The notes beneath the pieces were generated by a model, which was not told where the DNA came from, made no database searches, and saw nothing but the letters and a program-made list of their open reading frames with translations. This document shows positions 45,092 through 54,071 of a stretch of DNA of 64,000 bases, piece after piece. Each line of letters begins with the position of its first letter. Position 1 is the stretch's first letter. Made by a program: the position numbers and the translations under genes. Source of the DNA: Zeaxanthinibacter sp. PT1 (lineage in GTDB: Bacteria > Bacteroidota > Bacteroidia > Flavobacteriales > Flavobacteriaceae); the NCBI RefSeq assembly GCF_028464225.1, contig NZ_JAQPCN010000001.1, positions 248,001 through 312,000 on the forward strand. Reading direction: 5' to 3'.

Positions 45092-46158
45092 GGGAGGTAA
45101 TTTTTCAGCAATTCTACAAGTTCCCCTGCACCATACTCAAGGACATCATAGGCCGGGATACCGGTCTCTTTAGTGATCGCCTCACAGGCCGGGCGGATCT
45201 CATCTTTTTCCATCATCTCATGGTTGACGGTTATGGCTATCACCTTTTTCCCGGAGATCACTTCTATTGCGTTGATCTGTTCTTCCAGGGAGTGTAACTT
45301 ATAGCCGGGGAAGCCGTCGTACTCTTCTCTTTTAGGTGCGTGCTGAAGGATCACGTAATCCGGCCTCCCCGCCGCGAGAATCTCGAATCCCCCGGGATAG
45401 GCCGGGTTCATTAGGCTGCCCTGCCCTTCGATAACCACGACATCCGGTTTTTCATTTTCCCAGGCACTTACCACGGCATGTTCAATCTCCCCGGAGACAA
45501 AATCGTTGATACAACTATCCATCACCATACTGTATTTGGCTCCCTGCATCCAGGCTGTTTGCCCTGTACCTATCATCTCTGCCTTAAGCCCGGCATCCCG
45601 GAAAGCATGTACCAGTATCCAGGAAGTAGTTCTTTTTCCCAGGGCAGAATCTGTCCCCAGTACCGCCAGCTTCAGGCAATCCACTTTTTCTATGTCCCCG
45701 GTAAAGAAATGAAGCTGGTCCCGGTCCGGAGTCTTGCGCACATCCCTGATCCGAAGGCCTTTCTCTGCTGCCAGGGCTGTCAGCTCAGTATCATTAGTCA
45801 GGAAATCGTGCAGCCCGCTGTCCACATTCCAACCTAATTCCAAGGCTTTTTTAATGGTTGCCTTCGCCACCTTGGGTAGCCGCCCACCATCAGGTGCCAG
45901 GCCTATGACCAAACTTTGAGGGAGGTTTTCGGTGCCCAGTTTTTCCACAGCCTCTCCCAGGTCTTTAAATACAGGGATGCCATTGGGCCTGCCATCCAGT
46001 ATCTCTCCGGCATCACCACCGGCGTACTTTTCATCCAGAACCCCTACCACCTCGTACCGCTCTGTAAAGCGGACCAGGCCATGTGCAGTCTTGCCATTGG
46101 GAGTATTAAAGGCGCCCTCGCAGTACACCAGGGCTTTTCCATCTATCGTTCTTTTCAT
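45088..46158 (-). CDS. DUF1611 P-loop protein (DgcN-like)
   Basis: A 356-residue DUF1611 protein: an N-terminal Rossmann-like domain (about 1-150, with GLAPDGGRLP near 86 and WNVDSGLHDFL near 110) and a C-terminal P-loop domain with GTDSALGKRTTS at 168-179 and VVIEGQGSLMNPAYPG near 247. Characterised DUF1611 members (DgcN) act as D-glutamate N-acetyltransferases and are paired with the enolase-type racemase DgcA in D-glutamate catabolism of marine bacteria and haloarchaea. Here both partners occur in one operon, separated by two extra genes. The stop overlaps the next start as ATGA. D-Glu as substrate is inferred, not shown. Confidence 0.9.
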   Translation of the reverse strand: MKRTIDGKALVYCEGAFNTPNGKTAHGLVRFTERYEVVGVLDEKYAGGDAGEILDGRPNGIPVFKDLGEAVEKLGTENLPQSLVIGLAPDGGRLPKVAKATIKKALELGWNVDSGLHDFLTNDTELTALAAEKGLRIRDVRKTPDRDQLHFFTGDIEKVDCLKLAVLGTDSALGKRTTSWILVHAFRDAGLKAEMIGTGQTAWMQGAKYSMVMDSCINDFVSGEIEHAVVSAWENEKPDVVVIEGQGSLMNPAYPGGFEILAAGRPDYVILQHAPKREEYDGFPGYKLHSLEEQINAIEVISGKKVIAITVNHEMMEKDEIRPACEAITKETGIPAYDVLEYGAGELVELLKNYLP

Positions 46159-46162
46159 GCTA

Positions 46163-47224
46163 TTAGTGTTTTGCCGTCAGTACTGCAACATACCTGTCGG
46201 GTTCAAAATTCTGTGTCTCATTCATTTCAAGCAGAGCGATCAAGCCTGCAGTAGATGCGGGCAATATCCGCATCCCTTCTTTTTTCAGGAGAAAAGTACT
46301 CATCTCCTTCATTTTCCTATCACTGATATTAAATGCATCACCGCCAGACTGCCGGATTGCATACAGGGCTTCCTCCCCATCAAAACTATGCCAGTTCACC
46401 AGGGGCTCATTGTACTTCGTTTCCCGGATAGCCTCCGGGTTCAGGTCTTTACAATAATCCAGCCCGGAACGGAAGGAAGAAACAATAGGGTTTTTCCTAG
46501 TTGAAGATGCAGCTATCATTTTTGGGATGCGGGAAGTTTTTCCTCGTTTATAGAGGCTTACAAAACCACGGTATATCCCGGCCAGCAGTGTCCCGTTAGA
46601 GACGGGGCAGGCACAGAATTTTGGGGCATCACCCAGATCTTCCACCAGTTCAAAAGCCATTTGAGAGTATGCCGTGATCTGCAGTGGTGTATTCACCCCA
46701 CCCGGGTTAGCATCATACCATTGGTGCTGTTGGGCAAGAATAGTGCTCTCTCGCACCACATCCTCATAGCTGCCCTTCATCTGTACAATATCCGCCCCAA
46801 GGGCTTCCATTTCCTCGAATCTTTCGGTATTGTAGGAATCCGGGATATAAATTCGGCAACCCAGGCCTGCCAGGTTTGCGGCGAGAGCTACGGCCACCCC
46901 GTAATTACCACAGGTAGCCAGGGAAACGGTATCAAACTCGCGCCTCAGTGCATCATATACCTGTGCAAAGGCAATGCGGTCTTTCTGTGTCCCGGTAGGA
47001 TTATCTCCTTCGTATTTAATATATAATTGCCGGATATTGAACTCCCTCTCCAGGTTCTTTGCGCGGTTAAGCCCGGTATCTCCAACTTCCAGGTTGATGA
47101 TATCCTCGTAACATTCCAATCGATCAATGAGGCTTTTACTGTCATCCCTGACAAAGGCACTCAGTTTTTTAGCTTCCGCAGAAACCTTATTCTCCGCTGT
47201 TTTAACACCGTCTTTTAAATTCAT
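46163..47224 (-). CDS. Threonine-synthase-like PLP-dependent enzyme
   Basis: A 353-residue fold-type II PLP enzyme. The Schiff-base lysine is K81 in NPTGTQKDR, the phosphate/substrate loop is TCGNYG (about 104-109), and SNGTLLAGIYRG and ASSTRKNPI follow. The closest familiar group is threonine synthase, but the protein is shorter and the gene is not with thrA or thrB. Other options in this fold are beta-replacement enzymes (such as diaminopropionate synthase), dehydratases and ammonia-lyases. It is first in the five-gene operon, 4 bp before DUF1611. A -7-like TAAATTTG lies at 47300-47307. Confidence 0.88.
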   Translation of the reverse strand: MNLKDGVKTAENKVSAEAKKLSAFVRDDSKSLIDRLECYEDIINLEVGDTGLNRAKNLEREFNIRQLYIKYEGDNPTGTQKDRIAFAQVYDALRREFDTVSLATCGNYGVAVALAANLAGLGCRIYIPDSYNTERFEEMEALGADIVQMKGSYEDVVRESTILAQQHQWYDANPGGVNTPLQITAYSQMAFELVEDLGDAPKFCACPVSNGTLLAGIYRGFVSLYKRGKTSRIPKMIAASSTRKNPIVSSFRSGLDYCKDLNPEAIRETKYNEPLVNWHSFDGEEALYAIRQSGGDAFNISDRKMKEMSTFLLKKEGMRILPASTAGLIALLEMNETQNFEPDRYVAVLTAKH

Positions 47225-47299
47225 ATAATCATGGTAATTCCCAAGATGAAATTACCTTTTTTCTTTATGTTGAAGTTATAATTTTTGAGCGCGACAAGA

Positions 47300-47307
47300 C
47301 AAATTTA
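47300..47307 (-). promoter_or_regulatory. Possible -7 box of the five-gene PLP-DUF1611-epimerase operon
   Basis: TAAATTTG on the minus strand fits TAnnTTTG, about 75 bp before the first ATG. No TTG at the usual spacing, and no terminator separates the operon from the GIN-domain gene upstream, so read-through is an alternative. Confidence 0.35.
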
Positions 47308-47329
47308 TTGACCCCTCATCCGGACCTGT

Positions 47330-48154
47330 TCAGTTGCCGCGCTTGGACAGCACGGAAGAATCCCTGAAGGCGCTAATAGAAATAACCGGGGATCCATATA
47401 AATATGTCTTGGATGAGCCACTGGAATCCAGTTCAAATTCACTACTCGCATTGATCTCCGCCGCAGGAGACCCGGACAATACCGCCCTGACCAGCCCGGC
47501 TTCCATTTTCTCCGCATCGAGGTCTGCATTATCACGGAGGTTAGCCCGCATGATTCCCGTTCGCCCTTCCAGTTTTGCTTTTGCATTCTCTGCCATATCC
47601 ATGGCGATAGCTTCACCAGTTGTATATAATTTAAGATCGGCCTTATCCTTGGCATATACCTGGAGCGAATCCGAATCCACGTTAAACTCCCCGGAACTGT
47701 TTCCTTTCTGATTGATCTGTACAAAGGAGGCCCTGGCATCTAATTTCATCTTGGCAGAACCTTTTAGTTGTATCTCCACGGTATTAGAGACGATCACATC
47801 CTTTGCCGTAATATATCCATCATCTGCACTGATACTATTCAGTTCATTGAATTGCACAATAATCTCCAGTTTCTTTTTAGCCCTAACCTTGTAGAAGGAA
47901 CTCACCACCAGGGTACTGTCCTCTACCCTGAATTTGAATATATCTATGAGGTTGTCATCTGCCCTGATAATAAAACCCGGTTCTGATGCCTTTTCCAGGG
48001 TGATTTCAATATCATCGGATAAGACCAGGGCATTAAAGGATGCCAGGCTTTCACGCACCTCTACCACTTCCCTGCTCCCCTTGATCTTTGGTTTTCGCTG
48101 GGCATAAGTGGATGCAACGGAAAATAATATAAGGATTAAAAGAAACTTCTTCAC
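47330..48154 (-). CDS. GIN/DUF2807 domain secreted protein
   Basis: A 274-residue protein from a GTG start with a signal peptide (FLLILILFSVASTYAQ). The rest is a right-handed beta-helix type DUF2807 pattern: short strands such as LNSISADDGYITAKDVIV, TVEIQLKGSAKMKLDA and DADLDAEKMEAGLVRAVL, repeated with alternating polar and hydrophobic residues. These head-GIN proteins are periplasmic or surface adhesin-like, with no known enzymatic role. The gene is transcribed away from the DUF6503-like gene, the two sharing a 170-bp divergent region. It could share transcription with the PLP operon downstream. Confidence 0.87.
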   Translation of the reverse strand: MKKFLLILILFSVASTYAQRKPKIKGSREVVEVRESLASFNALVLSDDIEITLEKASEPGFIIRADDNLIDIFKFRVEDSTLVVSSFYKVRAKKKLEIIVQFNELNSISADDGYITAKDVIVSNTVEIQLKGSAKMKLDARASFVQINQKGNSSGEFNVDSDSLQVYAKDKADLKLYTTGEAIAMDMAENAKAKLEGRTGIMRANLRDNADLDAEKMEAGLVRAVLSGSPAAEINASSEFELDSSGSSKTYLYGSPVISISAFRDSSVLSKRGN

Positions 48155-48324
48155 ACTAACTGGTTTTAAGCCCCCGGAACAGCCGGGAACTACCCTCTAA
48201 TATATCATAATTATGCGATATACGTATGTGATAGTACGGATTGTCGTTTTCATTTCAATTCTCTTATATTAGCTCATCTTGTTATTGTTATCCGGTCAAT
48301 ATTGAGCCTAAACAACCCTGAATC

Positions 48325-49047
48325 ATGATTAAATATTTGTACGCCTTCCTATTCCTGATGGGCCTCTCCCATGCAGAAGCCCAATCCTTGTCGACACAAG
48401 AACTATTAGACAACGCAATAGCTTACCACGATCCTGACGGGAAGTGGGATACCCTACAGCAGAAACTATTTATAACGATGACTTACCCGGACGACAGGAA
48501 GAGGCTAAGCGAGGTTACAATTGATCTGCCAAAGGAATATTTCAGCCTAAGGTCTGAGAATGGAGATGATGTCAGCCAATATACCCTGGTAAAAGGCGAA
48601 TGCAGCCTGATGCTTAACGGCAGTACGGATATCTCCGAAGAAGAGAAGAAAACACATCGCTTAAATTGTGAGCGTGCAGAGAGTATGAAGAACTATTACC
48701 AGTATTTATACGGTCTGCCTATGAAGCTAAAAGATAAAGGCACACAACTAAGCCCCACAGTGGCCACTAAAGAATTTAAAGGCAAGGAATATAAGGTCTT
48801 AAAGGTCACCTATGATGAAGCGGTTGGGAAGGACACCTGGTATTTTTATTTTGACCCTGAAACCTATGCCATGGAGGTTTACCAGTTTTTCCATGATGAA
48901 TCCAAAAATGATGGGGAATATATTCTCCTGAGCGAAATAGAAAATGTGGGGACGATAAAGATGCCCAAGGTCAGGAAATGGTACTACAACAAAAATGACA
49001 AGCATTTAGGCACGGATACGCTGACCAAATCAGAACCGCTGCAATAG
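48325..49047 (+). CDS. DUF6503-like secreted protein
   Basis: A 240-residue protein with a signal peptide (MIKYLYAFLFLMGLSHAEAQ). The opening SLSTQELLDNAIAYHDPDGKWDTLQ, a middle KDKGTQLSPTVATKEFKGKEY and the YFYFDPETYAMEVYQFFHDE segment match a family of uncharacterised periplasmic Bacteroidota proteins (DUF6503-like). The fold looks like a lipoprotein-carrier-type beta sandwich (LolA/LppX-like), judged only from strand pattern. It stands alone on the plus strand, with a shared terminator after it. Confidence 0.8.
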   Translation: MIKYLYAFLFLMGLSHAEAQSLSTQELLDNAIAYHDPDGKWDTLQQKLFITMTYPDDRKRLSEVTIDLPKEYFSLRSENGDDVSQYTLVKGECSLMLNGSTDISEEEKKTHRLNCERAESMKNYYQYLYGLPMKLKDKGTQLSPTVATKEFKGKEYKVLKVTYDEAVGKDTWYFYFDPETYAMEVYQFFHDESKNDGEYILLSEIENVGTIKMPKVRKWYYNKNDKHLGTDTLTKSEPLQ

Positions 49048-49086
49048 TCATTAAAAGCAGCGAGCGGTGTTTGAACCAGGTACAAT

Positions 49087-49117
49087 AAAAAAGCCCATCC
49101 TTGACAGGTGGGCTTTT
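49087..49117. terminator. Bidirectional Rho-independent terminator
   Basis: A hairpin (GCCCATC with GGTGGGC) has six A on its left and four T on its right. It lies between the convergent DUF6503-like gene (plus, ends 49047) and coxA (minus, ends 49136) and can serve both. Confidence 0.75.
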
Positions 49118-49135
49118 GTATTTATTAGGAGTGCA

Positions 49136-50956
49136 TCAATGCTGCAGCTCTTCTTCGTTCTCCTGAAGCGGGATATGTTGTGGCACATAATCCTGCCCGG
49201 GGATGATATAGTCGCCGTTATCCCAGGTCTTACTGTAATCGTAAGCCCAACGGTGTACATGTGGAATTTCGCCTTCCCAGTTCCCGTGAAAATGCTTTAC
49301 AGGAGCTGTCCATTCCAGTGTGTTCGATTTCCATGGATTCTGCTCTGCAGGTCTTCCGTAGAAAATACTGTGGACAAAGTTATAAGCGAAAACCAACTGT
49401 GCTGCACCAGCAATCAGGGCGAACACGGTCATCAGTATCTGTACATCCGTCAGTTCATCGAACATCGGGAAAGCAGTATTTTCGTAATAACGTCTTGGCA
49501 CCCCGGCCATCCCTACAAAGTGCATAGGGAAGAATACTCCGTAAGCACACACAGCTGTTACCCAGAAGTGAACGTAACCCAGGTTCTTGTTCATCATCTT
49601 TCCGAACATTTTAGGGAACCAATGGTACACCCCTGCAAATAATCCGTAGAGAGCAGAGATTCCCATTACCAGGTGGAAGTGAGCAACCACGAAGTAAGTA
49701 TCATGTACGTTAATATCCAGTGTACTATCCCCAAGGATAATCCCTGTTAGTCCCCCTGTAATAAAGGTAGATACCAATCCTATAGAGAACAGCATAGCAG
49801 GGTTTAACTGCAGATTACCTTTCCATAGGGTAGTGATATAATTAAATGCTTTTACCGCAGATGGGATTGCGATCAGCAGGGTTGTAAAGGTAAATACCGA
49901 TCCCAGGAATGGGTTCATCCCGGAGATGAACATATGGTGACCCCATACGATGGTCGATAAGAACGCAATAGCAAGGATAGAAGCAACCATGGCCCTGTAA
50001 CCGAAAATAGGTTTACGCGCGTTGGTCGACATCACCTCGGAAGTGATTCCCAGTGCAGGAAGTAATACGATATATACTTCGGGGTGACCTAAGAACCAGA
50101 ACAAGTGTTCAAATAAGACCGGAGAACCCCCCTGGTAATGCAATACTTCTCCTTGTATAAAGATATCCGACAGGAAGAAAGATGTACCAAAACTACGGTC
50201 CATGATCAGTAACAACGCAGCAGACAACAGTACGGGGAAAGAGATCACACCGATGATGGCCGTTACGAAGAATGCCCAGATGGTCAAAGGCAAACGCGTC
50301 ATAGACATTCCCTTTGTTCTCAGGTTGATTACGGTTACGATATAATTCAATGAACCCATCAATGAAGAGGCAATAAAGATCGCCATGGAAACTAACCAAA
50401 GGGTCATCCCAAGTCCGGAACCGGGTTGAGCCATAGGTAATGCACTTAATGGCGGGTAGATCGTCCATCCGGCCGCTGCAGGTCCTGCTTCAATAAAGAT
50501 AGAAGAAACCATGATGACACTGGAGATGAAGAACAACCAATACGATATCATGTTCAGGAATCCTGAAGCCATATCCCGTGCACCGATCTGAAGCGGAATA
50601 AGCAGGTTACTGAAAGTACCACTTAAACCTGCTGTCAATACAAAGAATACCATGATGGTACCGTGTATGGTGACCAGAGCCAGGTAAATATCAGCATCCA
50701 TAACGCCATCCGGAGCCCAGTCTCCCAGGAACCATTCAAATAATAAAAAGGATTCTCCGGGAAAAGCAAGTTGCATCCGGAACAGTAAAGACATCCCGAT
50801 ACCGATGAATCCCATGATCAGTCCTGTAATCAGGTACTGCTTGGCAATCATCTTGTGATCCTGGCTAAAGATATACTTCGTGATGAAGGTCTCTTTATGA
50901 TGATGCCCGTGATCATGTGCATGATCTTCAGTATGCTCTTGAACTATTGCTGACAT
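49136..50956 (-). CDS. ctaD: Cytochrome c oxidase subunit I
   Basis: A 606-residue catalytic subunit with twelve helices. The haem a ligand HGTIMVFF near residue 94, the CuB/cross-link site GHPEVYI, the CuB pair HHMF and the haem ligands in HDTYFVVAHFH are all present, so the binuclear centre is complete. A His-rich N-terminus (HTEDHAHDHGHHHKE, about 8-22) precedes the first helix and may bind metal. It is last in the act-cox operon, 47 bp after subunit II, and is followed by a bidirectional terminator. Confidence 0.97.
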   Translation of the reverse strand: MSAIVQEHTEDHAHDHGHHHKETFITKYIFSQDHKMIAKQYLITGLIMGFIGIGMSLLFRMQLAFPGESFLLFEWFLGDWAPDGVMDADIYLALVTIHGTIMVFFVLTAGLSGTFSNLLIPLQIGARDMASGFLNMISYWLFFISSVIMVSSIFIEAGPAAAGWTIYPPLSALPMAQPGSGLGMTLWLVSMAIFIASSLMGSLNYIVTVINLRTKGMSMTRLPLTIWAFFVTAIIGVISFPVLLSAALLLIMDRSFGTSFFLSDIFIQGEVLHYQGGSPVLFEHLFWFLGHPEVYIVLLPALGITSEVMSTNARKPIFGYRAMVASILAIAFLSTIVWGHHMFISGMNPFLGSVFTFTTLLIAIPSAVKAFNYITTLWKGNLQLNPAMLFSIGLVSTFITGGLTGIILGDSTLDINVHDTYFVVAHFHLVMGISALYGLFAGVYHWFPKMFGKMMNKNLGYVHFWVTAVCAYGVFFPMHFVGMAGVPRRYYENTAFPMFDELTDVQILMTVFALIAGAAQLVFAYNFVHSIFYGRPAEQNPWKSNTLEWTAPVKHFHGNWEGEIPHVHRWAYDYSKTWDNGDYIIPGQDYVPQHIPLQENEEELQH

Positions 50957-51003
50957 AATCAGATAATTTGTATAATTTATTATTCTCTTTTAAATAGCCT
51001 TTT

Positions 51004-52062
51004 TTAATTCATGGAAGCCATAGTCTGGCCGAAGGTTTGTTGCTCCTGCAACCAAGCCTCGTACTCCTCCTGGCTTTCCACGATGATCCTCATCTGCATG
51101 TTGTAGTGTGATTTTCCACAAATTTTGTTACAGAGAAGAATGTAATTGAACTCCCATGGGTCTGAATTGGGTTCTCCCATAGCCGCACGCTCTGCCCGGA
51201 TCTTATTGGTCCGCTTTACTTTTTCGATGACTTCGGGGTTCTGCCTCATCTCTTCAGTAGTAATCGTCGGGGTAAAAGAGAACTCGGTGATCATCCCGGG
51301 AACACAGTTCATCTGCGCCCTGAAATGGGGCATATACGCAGAGTGCAGTACATCCTGGGAGCGAAACCTGAAATTCACTTTCCTTCCAACGGGCAGGTGT
51401 AGTTCCTTGGTGATGATATCATCACTTGCATAAGGGTCAGACTCGTCAAGTCCCAATACGTTTGCCTTATCGATATCGATCATCCGAACGTTAGCCATAC
51501 CCAGCTCATTATCTTCACCACCATAACGGGCGGTCCAGTTAAACTGCTGTGCGTAAAGCTCTACGATAAGGGGATCGTCCTCGTCATTCACATCCATGAT
51601 ATTGGTCCAGGTGTATAATCCCCAGAGGATCAGTCCTGCCAATACCACTACCGGGATAATGGTCCAGATAAATTCTAATTTGTCGTTATCGGCATAGAAC
51701 AAAGCCTTCTTTCCTTTTTCACCTCGGTATTTGTAGCCGAAGTAATGTAAAAGTGCCTGTGTTATGGTCTGTACGATAAAGATGATTACAAAAGATATAT
51801 ACATCAATGAATCGTACTCACCTCCATGCTCAGAGGCAGCTTCCGGCAATAGAAATTTGCCGTATTTCGCAAAACTGAAAATAGTGATCCCGTAGATGAA
51901 GATCAGGAAGGCGAACAGCAGGTAGCCGTTGTACTTATTGTCTTTATCGTTGGCAACCTGTGAATTATCGGCCTTGATCTGTGACAATTCGAAAATCTTG
52001 GTCATTTGCCAGATTGCAATTGCCACTAAAACTAATACCGCAATGGTCAATACTATAGTCAT
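51004..52062 (-). CDS. ctaC: Cytochrome c oxidase subunit II
   Basis: A 352-residue subunit II with an extra N-terminal helix (about 2-20), a second helix pair (about 45-70 and 85-110), a helix near 135-155 and the CuA cupredoxin domain. The CuA site is complete: H in VLHSAYMPH, and the Cx3Cx3HxxM set in CNKICGKSHYNM. The residue between the cysteines that is Glu in many oxidases is Lys here. No haem c is fused. It follows ActF by 24 bp and precedes subunit I, forming one operon with alternative complex III. Confidence 0.96.
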   Translation of the reverse strand: MTIVLTIAVLVLVAIAIWQMTKIFELSQIKADNSQVANDKDNKYNGYLLFAFLIFIYGITIFSFAKYGKFLLPEAASEHGGEYDSLMYISFVIIFIVQTITQALLHYFGYKYRGEKGKKALFYADNDKLEFIWTIIPVVVLAGLILWGLYTWTNIMDVNDEDDPLIVELYAQQFNWTARYGGEDNELGMANVRMIDIDKANVLGLDESDPYASDDIITKELHLPVGRKVNFRFRSQDVLHSAYMPHFRAQMNCVPGMITEFSFTPTITTEEMRQNPEVIEKVKRTNKIRAERAAMGEPNSDPWEFNYILLCNKICGKSHYNMQMRIIVESQEEYEAWLQEQQTFGQTMASMN

Positions 52063-52086
52063 CCTATGAACTGATATTAAACTTTA

Positions 52087-53484
52087 TTAATAGTGAAAAT
52101 GCCTACTCTCTTCGATAAACGGATTCCGTTTAGGCTGCAATGGCACGGTGGCCATGGCCCTGAAAATCCAGAAGGTAAACAATCCCATAAAAAACAATAT
52201 TGAACTAATTTCCGGGATTCCAATATACCATTGGTCACCTACGGTAGCCGGCATGATCATATTGAATACATCCAGGTAGTGCCCTGCCAGGATAATGATA
52301 CCCGCCATTACCACGAACCAGTTTACTCGTTTGTAATCGCTGTTCATCAGCACCAGTATCGGGAATAAAAAGTTCATTACGATCATCCCGAAGAAGGGCA
52401 ATTTATAATCATCGATTCTGGTTACAAAATAGGTCACCTCTTCAGGTATATCCGCGTACCAGATCAACATGAATTGTGCAAACCAAAGGTAGGTCCAGAA
52501 AATACTGATCCCGAACATGAATTTTGCAAGGTCGTGCAAGTGGCTGTCATTAACATCGGGGAGGTATCCACGAGATTTCAGGTAGATCACAACCATAGCG
52601 ATCACTGTAATCCCGGATACGAACATACTTGCGAACACGTACCATCCAAAAAGTGTACTGAACCAGTGTGGATCAACACTCATGATCCAATCCCAGGACA
52701 TTATAGATTCAGTAACCAGGTAAAATACCAGGAAGGCCGCAGACCACTTGAAGTTTTTGACAAAATTAGTGTTGTCATTAGCTTCATCCTGGGCTAAAGA
52801 TAATTTCCGTGAATACTCGCGATAGAAAATCCATCCGCCCAAAAATATCGCGGCTCGGATCAGGAAGAAAGTAGGGTTAAGATATCCCTGTTTTCCTTGT
52901 AATAATTCATCATGTGCCACCACTTCCGGATCCATCCATACAAAGATATGGTTCAAATGAAGTACAGACAAGAGCAGTATCACAAAAACGATGATCCCGC
53001 CGGGCACCAGGTAAGCCGTGATTCCCTCCATTACCCGGAAGAGCAATGGCGACCAGCCTGCCTGTGCGGCACGTTGTATCGCATAAAAGGCTAATACCCC
53101 TAAAGCGATAAAGAAAAAGAACAATGCGGCTACGTAAAGTGCAGACCAAGGCCTGTTCTGTAATTGGTGTAAGAGGTGTTCATCATGAGACATCTCGTGC
53201 TCCTGTTCGTGAGCTAATGCGTTGCCGTGATCTACCTCGGCACCCATACCTACTGTTGGATGTGCCTTCCCGGCATCATCCATATGGACCTCTCCCTCTG
53301 TCTGTCCAGGAACTGCGTGGCCATCTCCGTGATCGCTACCATGACCCTCACCATGTGAGGCCACCATAGCCTTGGCTTCCTCAACCGTTGCAGGTGCTGA
53401 TATAAAGCCGACAGCTATACCTATCAAACCTACGGCCATCAGGATGAAAGAACCAATTTTTAATCTGTTTGAAAACGTGTACAT
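52087..53484 (-). CDS. actF: Alternative complex III subunit ActF (quinol:cytochrome c oxidoreductase membrane subunit)
   Basis: A 465-residue polytopic protein of the ActF type: an N-terminal helix (about 10-30), a His/Gly-rich loop (GHGSDHGDGHAVPG and later HEQEHEMSHDEH, about 45-108), then about nine helices. In known ACIII structures ActF is a PSRC-like subunit that resembles ActC but does not bind quinol in the same way. The histidine-rich loop is unusual for a membrane subunit. It sits 16 bp after ActE. Confidence 0.93.
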   Translation of the reverse strand: MYTFSNRLKIGSFILMAVGLIGIAVGFISAPATVEEAKAMVASHGEGHGSDHGDGHAVPGQTEGEVHMDDAGKAHPTVGMGAEVDHGNALAHEQEHEMSHDEHLLHQLQNRPWSALYVAALFFFFIALGVLAFYAIQRAAQAGWSPLLFRVMEGITAYLVPGGIIVFVILLLSVLHLNHIFVWMDPEVVAHDELLQGKQGYLNPTFFLIRAAIFLGGWIFYREYSRKLSLAQDEANDNTNFVKNFKWSAAFLVFYLVTESIMSWDWIMSVDPHWFSTLFGWYVFASMFVSGITVIAMVVIYLKSRGYLPDVNDSHLHDLAKFMFGISIFWTYLWFAQFMLIWYADIPEEVTYFVTRIDDYKLPFFGMIVMNFLFPILVLMNSDYKRVNWFVVMAGIIILAGHYLDVFNMIMPATVGDQWYIGIPEISSILFFMGLFTFWIFRAMATVPLQPKRNPFIEESRHFHY

Positions 53485-53500
53485 ATCTTAATTCCTGGTC

Positions 53501-54061
53501 TTATTTGGTTAAGTCTTCTTTCAGTTGCATCACATACTCAGATACCATCCAACGCTCCTCGTGGTTTAACTGGCCTGCGTAAGACCCCATCGAGTTCAGC
53601 CCGTAATAAATTACGTGGTATACCCCCCCAACCTGAATGTCACGTGCTGGGTCTGCATAGCTAGGCACACCGAGTATCTTTTCCCTTTTGACCAAGGTAC
53701 CTTGCCCTTCACCTTTATCCCCGTGGCAAATTGCACAGTAGATGGTGTACAGCTGCATTCCTTTGGCCATATTTTCTTCGTAGCTCAACGAGTCTAAGGG
53801 GCTGCTTGCTGCTTTAGACAGCTCTTTCCCTTCAGGAGTATTCTCAAATTCGTAAGGCATCCAGCCTCTCATAATAGTATGTTCCGCTGGTTGCAAAGCT
53901 TCCTGTTCATCAGGAAGGAAACCCACCTTGTCATAGGTCTCGTAGCCTACAGATTCATACATATCAGGCATATACTGGTAGTTAGGCTCAGCGTTTTCCT
54001 GACAACTGCTGATACTAACAATCAATCCTAAGAGGCAACCTATTTTGATAATATTATTCAT
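53501..54061 (-). CDS. actE: Alternative complex III subunit ActE (monohaem cytochrome c lipoprotein)
   Basis: From the ATG at 54061, 186 residues; the TTG at 54082 would overlap ActD by 11 bp and precede the signal peptide. The signal ends in a lipobox (VSISSC), then a charged segment and a single haem c site CAICHGDKGEG, with a distal Met in GLNSMGSYA near the C-terminus. ActE links ActA and the electron acceptor in characterised complexes. It lies between ActD and ActF in the operon. Confidence 0.93.
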   Translation of the reverse strand: MNNIIKIGCLLGLIVSISSCQENAEPNYQYMPDMYESVGYETYDKVGFLPDEQEALQPAEHTIMRGWMPYEFENTPEGKELSKAASSPLDSLSYEENMAKGMQLYTIYCAICHGDKGEGQGTLVKREKILGVPSYADPARDIQVGGVYHVIYYGLNSMGSYAGQLNHEERWMVSEYVMQLKEDLTK

Positions 54062-54071
54062 ATTTCCAAGA

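Noticed and set aside
46163-47224. Calling the PLP enzyme threonine synthase
   Set aside because: The protein resembles that fold but is shorter, and no threonine pathway genes are near; the operon points to another reaction, so I kept a neutral name.
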